A stretch of DNA of 35,116 nt from Spirochaetota bacterium (GTDB taxonomy: Bacteria; Spirochaetota; Spirochaetia; Treponematales; UBA12059). Location of the stretch: assembly GCA_018815555.1 (NCBI GenBank), contig JAHIWF010000087.1, positions 1 through 35,116 of the forward strand, read 5' to 3'. Below the pieces are notes generated by a model. That model had not been told where the DNA came from, did not search any database, and saw nothing but the letters and a program-made list of their open reading frames with translations. The translations under genes and the position numbers were made by a program. Shown here piece by piece: positions 24,101 to 33,166 of this stretch (position 1 is the first letter of the stretch; every line of letters begins with the position of its first letter).

Positions 24101-25404
24101 ATAAACTCGCATTACTGTTCATCGGCAGCCGTTTTATATTTGGTCGCAGATCAGCTGCCATTCCGCAAGATCTTGCGAGGAAAGCCGTGCGTGGTGCTAT
24201 TCTTAGTGTTGCCATCAGTTTGGTTCCACTGATAATTGTCATGCAAGTATCAAGTGGTATGATTCAAGGAATCACCGCACGCTATATTGAATTGGGCACA
24301 TACCACTTACAACTTTGGCAAGGCTCGAATAATCTGCGCCAACAAGCGCTTGTAGATGAACTGCGACTGAAACCTGAAATCCATGGCGCCTGGCAGGAGG
24401 CACGCTCTGCCGGGGTTGTCTTTGTTGGCGGTAAACAGGAAGGTGTCGCAATTCGAGCATTGGAACCAAGCTATTTGCAGGATGAGCGAACATTGCAATA
24501 CTTGGAGCTGAAGGCCGGAAGCCTGACCCTTGATCAACCTGTAGATGCCCTCATTGGCTCTGCTCTTGCCGAAAAACTTGGGCTATCGGTTGGCCAGGCG
24601 ATTAATCTGATTACGCTTCGGAATATTGGTTCTGGTCAAACTATGCCCAGAATCAGTATTTTTATTATCCGCGGAATCATCTCGGCCGGATACCGCGAAC
24701 TAGACGCTCACTGGCTGTGTATCCCCTATGCATCTGCCAGTCGGGTAATGGAATTAAGCACTTCTGACACGTTTATCGGCATCAAAGTAGCTGACCCATA
24801 CTCAGACGCTCCTGCCATAAAAAGCCACTTGCTCCAAACACTCACTCCTGGCAGCCGTTTACACACTTGGCAGGAACTGGAGCGGAATCTATTTGCGTCT
24901 CTTGCCAATACCCAGCTTATGCTCTTACTGATCATGGCCATTACTGTAATAGTAGCTGCTGTAAACATCACCAGCGCATTATCAACAATGACGCTTGAAC
25001 GGGCCCATGAGATTGCCATTCTTAAATGTATGGGCGCGAAAGCTGCCGACATGCGCCTCCTGTTTTCGGTAACTGGAGCCTGCCTTGGGGCCTTGGGCAG
25101 CATCCTGGGCAGTGCCGGAGGTATATTGCTTAGTTCTCATGTTAACAGCATTATTATCGCCATCGAAAAAACCTTGAACGTACTTCGCTCTCCATTCGCT
25201 TCATCCACCAACGGCTTGATCAATGACTCAATACGCTTGCTAGAACCCACATACTATCTGGAGTCCATTCCTATAGACATCAAATTCAGCAGTATTGCCG
25301 CAATCATAGTCACAAGTATTATTGTCTCTTTCTTTGCTGCCCTTTTACCGGCTAGAAAAGCTGCCCGTCTGATTCCACTTGATATCTTCAGGAAACATAA
25401 TTAA
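24097..25404 (+). CDS. LolC/LolE-family transmembrane subunit (second)
   Basis: A 435-residue paralogue of the first membrane subunit: N-terminal helix (about 33-53), SSGMIQGITARYIELGTYHL after it, a periplasmic region, and the C-terminal FtsX-like part with IAILKCMGAKAADMRLLFSV. The two genes flank the ATPase gene as in lolC-lolD-lolE operons. It ends 98 bases before recA with no clear terminator in between, though a promoter for recA is visible there. The N-terminal sequence FIGSRFIFGRR resembles the IALRYL/FVALRYL opening of the family. Confidence 0.9.
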   Translation: MNKLALLFIGSRFIFGRRSAAIPQDLARKAVRGAILSVAISLVPLIIVMQVSSGMIQGITARYIELGTYHLQLWQGSNNLRQQALVDELRLKPEIHGAWQEARSAGVVFVGGKQEGVAIRALEPSYLQDERTLQYLELKAGSLTLDQPVDALIGSALAEKLGLSVGQAINLITLRNIGSGQTMPRISIFIIRGIISAGYRELDAHWLCIPYASASRVMELSTSDTFIGIKVADPYSDAPAIKSHLLQTLTPGSRLHTWQELERNLFASLANTQLMLLLIMAITVIVAAVNITSALSTMTLERAHEIAILKCMGAKAADMRLLFSVTGACLGALGSILGSAGGILLSSHVNSIIIAIEKTLNVLRSPFASSTNGLINDSIRLLEPTYYLESIPIDIKFSSIAAIIVTSIIVSFFAALLPARKAARLIPLDIFRKHN

Positions 25405-25418
25405 TAAAGACATAAATA

Positions 25419-25447
25419 ATGACAAAAGTCGTTGTTTATAGTAGTAT
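25419..25447 (+). promoter_or_regulatory. Probable promoter of recA
   Basis: ATGACA (25419-25424) is 17 bases from TAGTAT (25442-25447), in the 98-base gap after the Lol genes. The leader would be about 50 bases, with AGGAGG before ATG 25503. I see no LexA-type operator of the E. coli or B. subtilis kind in this gap. Confidence 0.45.
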
Positions 25448-25502
25448 CAGATGTATTTTTTCGGCTAACTCAGTGCGTTAATTTCTGCAGGAGGATCTGA
25501 TT

Positions 25503-26690
25503 ATGGCAAAAAGTGATAGCAATGGTGTCAACAGTAACAGCACCACTGAAGAAAAGATGAAAGCACTGGAAGTTGCCAGACTGCATATCGAAAAACAGTA
25601 CGGTCAGGGATCTTTGATGAAGCTTGGCGCACATCAGATGTCACAGGGAATCGAGGCTGTTCCCTCTGGATCTATACTGTTGGACGAAGCTCTCGGCGTC
25701 GGAGGCTATCCTCGCGGACGTATTATCGAAATATATGGACCGGAATCTTCCGGAAAAACTACACTTGCCCTGCACGCAGTGGCTGAAGCTCAAAAAATGG
25801 GCGGAATTGCAGCCTTTATTGACGCAGAACATGCGCTGGATCCAGTATATGCCAAAAACCTTGGGGTAAATACTGACGAATTATGGGTTTCCCAGCCGGA
25901 TAATGGTGAACAAGCGCTCGAAATTGCTGAATCCCTGGTCCGGTCTGGTGCTGTGGATATTATTGTAGTGGATTCGGTAGCAGCACTTACCCCGCAAGCA
26001 GAAATCGAAGGTGATATGGGTGATTCCCATATGGGTTTACAAGCCAGGCTGATGAGCCAGGCTTTGCGTAAACTTACCGGCACTATCGGGAAATCAAAGG
26101 CTATCCTCATTTTTATCAACCAGATTCGAATGAAAATTGGTGTCATGTTCGGCAATCCTGAAACAACAACCGGTGGTAACGCACTTAAATTTTACGCTTC
26201 ATTGCGGCTGGAAGTTCGCCGCATCGAAACGATAGAGCGGGGTGATAATGATGCCGTAGGCAACAAGGTCAGGGTAAAGGTAGTTAAAAACAAAGTCGCT
26301 CCGCCATTTCGGAAAGTTGAAATGGAAATCATGTTTGGTAAAGGGATATCCGCCTCCGGAAGTCTGGTTGACGCCGCGGTAAAATGCGGCATAGTTGACA
26401 AAAAAGGCGCGTGGTATGCCTATGGTGATGAAAAACTGGGCCAGGGACGCGAAAATGTTAAGCTTGCCTTTGAAGAGAATCCTAAACTCTCTGCTGAAAT
26501 CGAGAAAAAGGTACGTGCAATTTTCTTCCCGGGCAAACAAGCAGTTCCGACTGCTCCCTCGCCTGCAGAAACAAACATGCCTGAAGCACCAATTGGAATG
26601 GTTAAAGGTGTAAGCTCAAAAGCTGTAAAAAGCGGTCGATCGCCTGCGAGTACCGAAGCGGACGCCGCTACGGACGGAGGCTTGTTCTGA
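25503..26690 (+). CDS. recA: RecA recombinase
   Basis: A 395-residue protein (E. coli 353). It forms filaments on single-stranded DNA and drives homologous recombination and repair. [12 protein letters not shown] opens the conserved region; Walker A GPESSGKT is at 79-86, and [10 protein letters not shown] and [17 protein letters not shown] are intact. The C-terminal tail (about 340-395) is longer than in E. coli and rich in Ala, Pro, Ser and Thr, with few of the acidic residues that regulate E. coli RecA. A 20-residue Ser/Asn/Thr-rich N-terminal extension precedes the core. AGGAGG lies eight bases before ATG 25503. Confidence 0.97.
   Translation: MAKSDSNGVNSNSTTEEKMKALEVARLHIEKQYGQGSLMKLGAHQMSQGIEAVPSGSILLDEALGVGGYPRGRIIEIYGPESSGKTTLALHAVAEAQKMGGIAAFIDAEHALDPVYAKNLGVNTDELWVSQPDNGEQALEIAESLVRSGAVDIIVVDSVAALTPQAEIEGDMGDSHMGLQARLMSQALRKLTGTIGKSKAILIFINQIRMKIGVMFGNPETTTGGNALKFYASLRLEVRRIETIERGDNDAVGNKVRVKVVKNKVAPPFRKVEMEIMFGKGISASGSLVDAAVKCGIVDKKGAWYAYGDEKLGQGRENVKLAFEENPKLSAEIEKKVRAIFFPGKQAVPTAPSPAETNMPEAPIGMVKGVSSKAVKSGRSPASTEADAATDGGLF
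26676..26689 (+). promoter_or_regulatory. Shine-Dalgarno and CTG start of folK
   Basis: GGAGG (26676-26680) is six bases from CTG (26687-26689), inside the end of recA. The recA stop TGA shares bases 26688-26690 with the CTG codon, giving a CTGA overlap. It is the only start that keeps the conserved HPPK N-terminus. Confidence 0.75.
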
Positions 26691-27190
26691 GCACAAAAGT
26701 ATTTTTAGGCATCGGTTCAAATTGTGGAGACTCTCAAAAGCTGATATTCACAGCTTATAAATACCTGACTGAGGTAATGGAATCTTGTAAGCTGTCTCCA
26801 CTATATCGCAGTGCCGCAATGTATGTGACAGAACAGCCGGATTTTCTGAATGCTGTTATAAGCGGCGAATACGAAGGAACACCAGAGCAATTGCTAGACC
26901 TTGTTCAGAAAATAGAAAGTGATCTCGGCCGGATTCGCTCTCAGGAGCTACGTCGCGGGCCACGGACCATGGACATCGATATATTATTGTTCGGTAATAA
27001 GAAAATTGAGAATTCTGAATTATCCATTCCGCATTCCCTTATGCGGGAGCGCGCATTTGTTCTAAAGCCACTTCTAGACTTGGATATGGACCTGCATGAT
27101 CCGGTAAGCGGAATAAAATTTAGTGAAATTTTATCGGAAATAGACGTCCAGGAAATTTGGCCTCAGGCAATTGATAATGAAAACGAGTAA
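26687..27190 (+). CDS. folK: HPPK (2-amino-4-hydroxy-6-hydroxymethyldihydropteridine pyrophosphokinase) with a CTG start
   Basis: The enzyme activates the pterin in folate synthesis. Reading from CTG 26687 gives 167 residues, the normal HPPK size, with [12 protein letters not shown] at the very N-terminus (family: x-[VA]-[YF]-[IL]-[GS]-L-GSNLGD). Later come the [23 protein letters not shown] catalytic stretch (here quoted in parts: [13 protein letters not shown] and DIDILLFG) and [16 protein letters not shown]. The first in-frame ATG (26777) would delete the GSN segment and is too late. No in-frame ATG, GTG or TTG lies between the recA-side stop and that segment. CTG 26687 has GGAGG (26676-26680) six bases upstream, and its CTGA overlaps the recA stop. 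Confidence 0.88.
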   Translation: MSTKVFLGIGSNCGDSQKLIFTAYKYLTEVMESCKLSPLYRSAAMYVTEQPDFLNAVISGEYEGTPEQLLDLVQKIESDLGRIRSQELRRGPRTMDIDILLFGNKKIENSELSIPHSLMRERAFVLKPLLDLDMDLHDPVSGIKFSEILSEIDVQEIWPQAIDNENE

Positions 27191-27195
27191 TAAAT

Positions 27196-27975
27196 ATGCA
27201 AACAGAAACTGAAGAGAAGGCATCAGGACCTAATACAAATGGCCGTAATTTCCTACTGAACGACTTTGAAGGCCCACTTGATCTTTTGCTTTTTCTGATT
27301 AAAAAAAACGAAGTCAGTATTTACGATATTCCAATTGCCACAATAACTGAACAATTTCTGGCGGTACTTAATTCCGAGGAAAAACCTGGTCTTGATAACC
27401 TGACTGAATTTTATTCGCTGGCTGCAACCTTGTTATATATAAAAAGCCGCATGCTGCTCCCGGTTGAGGTTGATTTATCGGAGGAAATAGATGATCCGCG
27501 TCAAGATTTGGTTGAAAAACTGATTGAATACCAAAAATATAAAAAATTATCTGAGTTGATGGAGCAAAAAGAGCTAGAAGCCGAATGGTCTTTGGAACGA
27601 AAGAAAATTCAACGTCCATTGCCGTTTTCGGATACAGAACTTTGGGATGAAATTGATGTATGGGATCTTCTTAAATCTTTTTCTGTATTAATCGGAGATA
27701 TCTCATCAGAAAGAATCATTGACTTATACGAAGAAGTATCGATAAATGAAAAAACCGTACTCATCCAGGAACTACTAGATACCAGAGATTTTTTTAGCTT
27801 TCATGACCTTATTACCCGAAAGGGATCTACACTTGATATTGTCTGTGCCTTTCTGGCCTTGCTTGAAGCTGTAAAATTTCGTATGATTTGCATCCTTCAA
27901 CACCGTCTTTTCGGTGATATTCAAATAAAAGCCTACCATAAACGGAGTGAAGATGGAACTGAATCTGGATCGTGA
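27196..27975 (+). CDS. scpA: ScpA, kleisin of the SMC-ScpAB condensin complex
   Basis: A 259-residue kleisin that bridges the SMC heads and, with ScpB, helps condense and segregate chromosomes. The N-terminal pattern FEGPLDLLLFLIKKNEVSIYDIPI (quoted in parts: FEGPLDLLLFLI and EVSIYDIPI) and LLYIKSRMLLP are the family's strongest marks. The middle is variable and acidic, and the C-terminal winged-helix part ends near VCAFLALLEAVKF. It begins five bases after folK with a weak ribosome site and overlaps scpB by 23 bases. The smc gene is not in the window. Confidence 0.92.
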   Translation: MQTETEEKASGPNTNGRNFLLNDFEGPLDLLLFLIKKNEVSIYDIPIATITEQFLAVLNSEEKPGLDNLTEFYSLAATLLYIKSRMLLPVEVDLSEEIDDPRQDLVEKLIEYQKYKKLSELMEQKELEAEWSLERKKIQRPLPFSDTELWDEIDVWDLLKSFSVLIGDISSERIIDLYEEVSINEKTVLIQELLDTRDFFSFHDLITRKGSTLDIVCAFLALLEAVKFRMICILQHRLFGDIQIKAYHKRSEDGTESGS

Positions 27976-28504
27976 GGCAGCTATCCTCGAAACCATCTTT
28001 TTTCTTGAAGCTGAGCCTCTGGATATAGCTGCTTTAAGTCGAATTAGCGGCCTTTCCAAGGAGCTAGTAGAAGCCAGCATCGAACATCTTTCAGAAATAT
28101 ATACAAGTCCGATGCATGGGCTCGAATTAGTACAGATGAGTGGAGGCTGGCTTTTTGTCCCTAAAAAAGAACTTTGGGAAGGATTAAAAGATCGTTACGG
28201 CAAAAAGAATGAGCAAAAAATGTCCCGGGCGGCGTTGGAAACACTGTCAATAATCGCCTATTCACAACCGGTTACCCGAGGCGAAATAGAAGCCATACGC
28301 GGGGTCTCTGCAGACAACATGATCCGTTTCCTACTGGATAAAGGTTTTATCAAAGAAACAGGAAAAAAAGATGCTCCAGGCAAACCGATACAATATGGCA
28401 CCACTAAAGAGTTCTTGAAATTTTTCCGGCTTAACAGCATTGCAGACCTACCCAAACTCGATGAACTGGAACGTGAACGTTTCGAGCTGGAGGCATCCGA
28501 TTGA
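27953..28504 (+). CDS. scpB: ScpB, partner of ScpA
   Basis: A 183-residue protein of the ScpB family made of two winged-helix domains. LEAEPLDIAALSRISG near the N-terminus, then LETLSIIAYSQPVTRGEIEAIRGV (in parts: LSIIAYSQPVTRGEIE and IRGV), which is the family signature, and then GKPIQYGTTKEFLKFF. It binds ScpA and stabilises the SMC complex. ATG 27953 with GGAG five bases upstream is preferred over GTG 27947. The gene overlaps the end of scpA and shares bases with the TTG start of the next gene. Confidence 0.92.
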   Translation: MELNLDREAAILETIFFLEAEPLDIAALSRISGLSKELVEASIEHLSEIYTSPMHGLELVQMSGGWLFVPKKELWEGLKDRYGKKNEQKMSRAALETLSIIAYSQPVTRGEIEAIRGVSADNMIRFLLDKGFIKETGKKDAPGKPIQYGTTKEFLKFFRLNSIADLPKLDELERERFELEASD

Positions 28505-29250
28505 TAGCCCCTGATCCTCAGGAGCCTTTACGCCTGCAAATCATCATGGCCCGCAGCGGTTTCTGCAGCCGCCGTAAAGCCGAAGAATACATTACTCAAG
28601 GTAAGGTCTGTGTAGACGGAATTCCTGTACTTCAACTGGGAACCAAGGTAAAACCAGATGCCAGAATTACCGTAAATGGGGTCAATCTGAGGCTTGAAAG
28701 TAAAATGCATTATTTGCTTTTGAATAAGCCAGCTGGGTATTTATGTGCGATGTCTGATGGCTATGGCAGACCACTGGCAGTTGATCTATTCAAGCCGGAT
28801 ATTAAAGAACGTGTATACAATGTCGGCAGACTGGATTTATATTCTTCGGGACTAATTGTGTTTACTAACGATGGCGATTTTGCTGCAGGACTGTCGCATC
28901 CATCAAGCAACATTATTAAAAAATATCGAGTTACTACCGATCAACCTGTGCCAGCAGAATTTCTAGATGATTTCATAAACGGAATCAATGATAATGGTGA
29001 AGTATTAAAAGCTGAGCAGGCAGAATTAATTTCTGATAATGTTATATTAATCAGCTTGCGGGAAGGCAAAAACCGAGAAATCAGGCGGGCACTTGCAGTA
29101 CATAAACTGCATGCACGGGTGTTGCATCGAATTGCTATCGGCCCTGTCGAAAGCAATGATTTGCCATCAGGGAAATGGCGCCCACTGCAGGATTTTGAGT
29201 TGGCTGGATTAAAGAAAATGTTTTCCGGCTCTGTAATAAGCAGAGGATGA
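28501..29250 (+). CDS. RluB/RsuA-family pseudouridine synthase
   Basis: A 249-residue enzyme. An S4 domain (RLQIIMARSGFCSRRKAEEYI) is followed by the catalytic domain, with LLLNKPAGYLC, VGRLDLYSSGLIVFTNDGD carrying the active aspartate (GRLD), and LREGKNREIRRAL. These fit RluB/RluE/RsuA rather than the RluC/D gene at 4443. RluB modifies the peptidyl-transferase region of 23S rRNA and is often next to scpAB, as here. TTG 28501 is the start: GGAGG (28489-28493) is seven bases upstream and TTGA overlaps the scpB stop. Confidence 0.9.
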   Translation: MIAPDPQEPLRLQIIMARSGFCSRRKAEEYITQGKVCVDGIPVLQLGTKVKPDARITVNGVNLRLESKMHYLLLNKPAGYLCAMSDGYGRPLAVDLFKPDIKERVYNVGRLDLYSSGLIVFTNDGDFAAGLSHPSSNIIKKYRVTTDQPVPAEFLDDFINGINDNGEVLKAEQAELISDNVILISLREGKNREIRRALAVHKLHARVLHRIAIGPVESNDLPSGKWRPLQDFELAGLKKMFSGSVISRG

Positions 29251-29273
29251 TTCAGAGTATTAGAGGTAGTATC

Positions 29274-31643
29274 ATGATAATAGCCATGGATGGCCCCGCC
29301 GGTACCGGTAAAAGTACCATAGCCCGAATGATCGCCGAGAATTATGGCTTTATTTATGTTAATTCTGGCAGTTTTTATCGGGCTATTACACTGGCAAGTT
29401 TCGATTCCGGGATCAACCCCGAAGACACTCAGGCAATTATTGAAATACTACCCAAAATTCAGCTTGGATTCAGCAATCACGCACTGCATCTTAACGGACG
29501 CAATGTGGAAAAGCTGTTACATTCCGACCGGATCGATCTTTATGTTGCTCAGATATCAGCCATACCAGAAGTACGGGAAAAGGTAAACCAAGGCCTGCGT
29601 GAATACGCAAAAGATCACAATCTAGTTATGGAAGGACGCGATATTACAACTGTTGTGTTCCCGGACGCCGATCTTAAGGTCTATATTGACGCATCTCCGG
29701 AAGCCAGAGCCAGACGAAGATTTAATCAAGGTACCAGTGAGCTTGGATTTGAGGAAATTAAAGCCGGGATAGAGAAGCGTGACGTTATAGATCGCAACAA
29801 AAAGGTCGGAGCTCTCAAAATCGCCGAGGATGCATGGTATTTGGATACATCGGACTTGACCATAGACGCTGTTTATGCGAAAATAAGCGCGAAAATTCAA
29901 CAGCAAGGGAACCGTATGGCTAAGGAAGTGGAAATGGGCGCAGTCGCACCCTCTGACGACAGCATCCAGACACAGTTACAAGAACAGTATCTTAAAAGCA
30001 TGGATCACCTCGAAGAGGGAGACCTTGTAGAGGGTCGGGTGGTTCAGGTCGCATCTGACTGCGTTTTTGTGGACGTAGGTGCCAAGAGTGAAGGTAAAAT
30101 TCCTCTCAGCGAATTTCAGGACACACCACAGGTTGGTGATGTCGTCACGGTTGTTCTCCTGAAAAAGGAAACAAAATCAGGCGAAAGTATCGTTTCAAAG
30201 CAGAAAGCGGACGAAAAGGTCCATTGGCGAAACGTACAAGAAGCTCACAAGAATCATGAAGTAGTCGAAGGCACTATTGAAAAAGAAATCAAAGGTGGTT
30301 TCGAAGTCAGTCTTGGCTATGGCTTACGTGCATTCTTGCCGGTTTCTAAAGCTGATGTTCAGCGCGTCGAAAAAGGTGATTATCTGATCAAGCAAAAATC
30401 ATCTTTTTACATCGAGCGCCTGTATTCTGAACGCAGGGTGAACATCGTTGTAAACAGACGTGAATGGCTGGAAGAAGATATCAAAAAGCGTCGTGAAGAA
30501 TTTTTCTCTACCATCAATATCGGAGATTCGGTAACCGGAACAGTAAAGAGCTTTACCAGTTTTGGCGCTTTTATCGATCTCGGTGGATTTGATGGCCTAT
30601 TGCATATTAATGACATGAGCTGGGGTCATGTTACCAAGCCGAAAGAATTCGTGCGCAAGGGACAGGAAATCAAACTTAAAGTAATCAAGATTGATCCTGC
30701 CGAAGGTCGCATAAACCTGTCGCTTAAGCATTTTACGCAGGATCCATGGGATACCTTCGAAGAACGCTATCAGCTTGATGCCGTCGTAAAAGGTACTGTA
30801 ACCAAACTCACAGATTACGGTGCATTTATAGAGCTTGAGGATGGCATTGAAGGGCTTGCCCATATTTCCGAATTTTCATGGGTTAAACGCATAAAGAAGC
30901 CGGATGAAATGCTTAACATCGGCGATTCAGTTGAGTGCATGATTCTTGGCTATGACCTGGATCAGCAAAAGGTGTCACTGGGTCTGCGTCAGGTTCAGGA
31001 TAATCCGTGGGAAACCGTCAATACCAATTACCCAGTTGGCATGCGTCTGACAAAGAAAGTAGTTAAAGTTACCGCTTCTGGTGCGTTTGTTCAGTTAGAA
31101 GACGGAATCGATGGTTTCTTGCCAGCCGAAGAGCTTTCCTGGACAAAGAAAGTACGGAATCCAGGCTCGGAAATTCAGGTTGACCAAGAGATCGAAGTCA
31201 TCGTAATTGAAAACAATCCTGAGAATCATAGCATTCGGCTCTCTGTTCGTCGTTTGGCTGATGACCCCTGGCAAAGTTTCTGCACCGCCTATCAAACAGG
31301 TTCAGTTGTTGAAGGCATCGTTTCTTCTGTTACCGATTTTGGAGTGTTTGTAAAAGTACAGGGAGACATTGAAGGTCTTCTCCATAAAGCCAATATATCA
31401 GACAACAAAGATGACGACATGGATGCACTGCTGAAGAAGTTTGAGCCTGGTACAGCCGTAAAGGCTGTTATTACCGAACTCAGTCCGGATAAACAGAAAC
31501 TTTCGTTGTCGATCAAGGATCTTAACCGCAAAGTACAGCAGGCAGAAATTTCCAAATTTATGGATCAAGGAACTGCCAGCGAAGGCTTTACACTTGGCGA
31601 TCTGCTGAAGCAGAAGAAAGACGATACGCGCGACGACGCGTAA
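29274..31643 (+). CDS. CMP kinase fused to ribosomal protein S1
   Basis: A 789-residue fusion of Cmk and RpsA. Residues 1 to about 205 are CMP kinase: IIAMDGPAGTGKST, VMEGRDITTVVFPDADLKVYI, and RARRRF. From about residue 215 there are six S1 RNA-binding domains, ending with the units GAFIDLGGFDGLLH, GAFIELEDGIEGLAHISEFSW, GAFVQLEDGIDGFLP and GVFVKVQGDIEGLLH; the first two are more divergent, as in S1 generally. Cmk makes CDP from CMP, and S1 delivers mRNA to the 30S subunit. Separate adjacent cmk and rpsA genes are common; here they are one frame. ATG 29274 has AGAGG seven bases upstream; ATG 29247 is an alternative with an ill-spaced site. Confidence 0.92.
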   Translation: MIIAMDGPAGTGKSTIARMIAENYGFIYVNSGSFYRAITLASFDSGINPEDTQAIIEILPKIQLGFSNHALHLNGRNVEKLLHSDRIDLYVAQISAIPEVREKVNQGLREYAKDHNLVMEGRDITTVVFPDADLKVYIDASPEARARRRFNQGTSELGFEEIKAGIEKRDVIDRNKKVGALKIAEDAWYLDTSDLTIDAVYAKISAKIQQQGNRMAKEVEMGAVAPSDDSIQTQLQEQYLKSMDHLEEGDLVEGRVVQVASDCVFVDVGAKSEGKIPLSEFQDTPQVGDVVTVVLLKKETKSGESIVSKQKADEKVHWRNVQEAHKNHEVVEGTIEKEIKGGFEVSLGYGLRAFLPVSKADVQRVEKGDYLIKQKSSFYIERLYSERRVNIVVNRREWLEEDIKKRREEFFSTINIGDSVTGTVKSFTSFGAFIDLGGFDGLLHINDMSWGHVTKPKEFVRKGQEIKLKVIKIDPAEGRINLSLKHFTQDPWDTFEERYQLDAVVKGTVTKLTDYGAFIELEDGIEGLAHISEFSWVKRIKKPDEMLNIGDSVECMILGYDLDQQKVSLGLRQVQDNPWETVNTNYPVGMRLTKKVVKVTASGAFVQLEDGIDGFLPAEELSWTKKVRNPGSEIQVDQEIEVIVIENNPENHSIRLSVRRLADDPWQSFCTAYQTGSVVEGIVSSVTDFGVFVKVQGDIEGLLHKANISDNKDDDMDALLKKFEPGTAVKAVITELSPDKQKLSLSIKDLNRKVQQAEISKFMDQGTASEGFTLGDLLKQKKDDTRDDA
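29905..29918 (+). promoter_or_regulatory. Probable internal translation start for free S1
   Basis: AAGGGA (29905-29910) is five bases before an in-frame ATG (29916), exactly at the kinase-S1 junction. The product from it would be 575 residues, close to a stand-alone S1 (E. coli 557). This implies two products from one frame. Confidence 0.5.
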
Positions 31644-31650
31644 CACTGAT

Positions 31651-33162
31651 ATGATCAATAGTATAGATCCCGAAAAGTTTAAAACACTGATCGAGATCAA
31701 TACGCTTATAAATTCCAACTATGGTGATGCCACCGAGTTGCTTACTCAAATTCTTGAGTCGGCAACTCGGCTTACTCAAGGTGAAGCATCCTCGCTTGTT
31801 CTAAAAAACGAGGATGATGGCAAGCTGTATTTTGAAATCGCCTTAGGACCGAAGGGTCGTGACGTCAAGAAATTCAGCTTAAATCCTGGAGAAGGAATCG
31901 CCGGCTGGGTTGCTGAGCGCGGACAATCCTTGATTGTTAACGATGTCGAAACTGACTCTAGATTTTCTAAAGAAATTTCAAAGTCCATTGGATTTCCAAC
32001 ATATAGCATATTGGCTGTCCCCATGCTTATCCGTGATCGCTGTATGGGCGTGATCGAAATAATCAACAAGAAGGGCCAGAAATACTTTACTCAAGATGAT
32101 TTGCAGTGGCTCGAGATTTTCGCTGTACAGTCCTCTATCGCTATTGAAAATGCACGATATCTAGAAAAAGCCCGTGAAGAAATCGGTTATTTACGCAATC
32201 AGATATCTTCCGAAAAAGGATATCATGTCTTTATAGCAAAAAGTCCTGATTTGCTTGAGAAACTTGAACTGATTGATAAAGTTGCAAAGACAGATTCTTC
32301 AGTTTTGATTCTTGGCGAAAGTGGTGTCGGCAAAGAACTTATAGCTGAACAGGTTCATCTTAAAAGCAACCGAAGGAATAAACCTTTTATAAGGGTCAAT
32401 TGTGCCGCTTTACCAGAAGGACTCTTGGAAAGCGAACTTTTCGGTCATGTAAAAGGAGCTTTTACCGATGCTATCCAAAATCGCAAGGGCCGTTTTGAAC
32501 TTGCAGATGGTGGAACTATATTTCTTGATGAGATCGGCGATCTTCCGCTCAGGCTACAGGCAAAACTATTGCGAGTCTTGCAGCAGAAAACATTCGAAAG
32601 AGTAGGGGACAGTTCGACTGTACAGGTTGATGTACGTATTGTCGCTGCCACCAATCGAGATATTGCTGCGCAAGTAAAAAGCGGTGAATTTCGCAGCGAT
32701 TTGTTCTATCGATTAAATGTTTTGCCAATTTACGTACCGTCCCTGCGTCAGAGGAAAGAAGATATTCCTGAACTGGCGAATTTTTTCCTTAAAAAATTCG
32801 CCATGGAAACAAATAAGCAGTTTACCGGATTTTCCGATAGTGCTATGGAATTAATGCTGTCCTATGCATGGCCTGGTAATGTACGTGAGTTGGAAAATGC
32901 TGTAGAAAGGGCTGTAGTAATTGCCAAAGATAAACTAATAAGCTCTAAAGACCTCCTTATTGGTGGTAGCTCGATCAAGCCTGATGATTTTAAAGGTAAG
33001 GATCTTAAAGAAGCACTGATGATTTTTAAGCGGCATTTCATTGGTACAGCGCTTGAAGAACATAGCTGGAATCAAACTGAAACAGCCAAAGCACTGGATA
33101 TTCAAAGAACCTATCTATCCAGATTGATTAAAGAATTGGCAATTAGCCCCCCGAAGGAGTAA
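31651..33162 (+). CDS. GAF-domain sigma-54-dependent transcriptional activator
   Basis: A 503-residue NtrC-type activator. A GAF sensor domain covers about residues 20-170 and may bind a small ligand or nucleotide. The AAA+ domain (about 190-420) has Walker A GESGVGKE (222-229), the sigma-54 contact loop GAFTDA (269-274), Walker B GGTIFLDEIGDL (288-299 area) and WPGNVRELENAVERAV. A Fis-type helix-turn-helix (ETAKALDIQRTYLSRLIKEL) closes the protein. It would start transcription at sigma-54 promoters. I see no convincing sigma-54 (-24/-12) site in this window, so targets are probably elsewhere. It starts eight bases after the rpsA part of the fusion and so shares its transcript. Confidence 0.92.
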   Translation: MINSIDPEKFKTLIEINTLINSNYGDATELLTQILESATRLTQGEASSLVLKNEDDGKLYFEIALGPKGRDVKKFSLNPGEGIAGWVAERGQSLIVNDVETDSRFSKEISKSIGFPTYSILAVPMLIRDRCMGVIEIINKKGQKYFTQDDLQWLEIFAVQSSIAIENARYLEKAREEIGYLRNQISSEKGYHVFIAKSPDLLEKLELIDKVAKTDSSVLILGESGVGKELIAEQVHLKSNRRNKPFIRVNCAALPEGLLESELFGHVKGAFTDAIQNRKGRFELADGGTIFLDEIGDLPLRLQAKLLRVLQQKTFERVGDSSTVQVDVRIVAATNRDIAAQVKSGEFRSDLFYRLNVLPIYVPSLRQRKEDIPELANFFLKKFAMETNKQFTGFSDSAMELMLSYAWPGNVRELENAVERAVVIAKDKLISSKDLLIGGSSIKPDDFKGKDLKEALMIFKRHFIGTALEEHSWNQTETAKALDIQRTYLSRLIKELAISPPKE

Positions 33163-33166
33163 TACA

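Noticed and set aside
25405-25502. A LexA operator before recA
   Set aside because: No CTG-N10-CAG or GAAC-N4-GTTC type palindrome is visible in the gap.
26777-27190. folK starting at ATG 26777
   Set aside because: It removes the conserved GSN-containing N-terminus; the upstream CTG with a Shine-Dalgarno fits better.
31651-33162. Sigma-54 promoters in the window for the activator
   Set aside because: TGGCAC-like strings exist (for example near 5514 and 7092) but none has TTGC at the required spacing.
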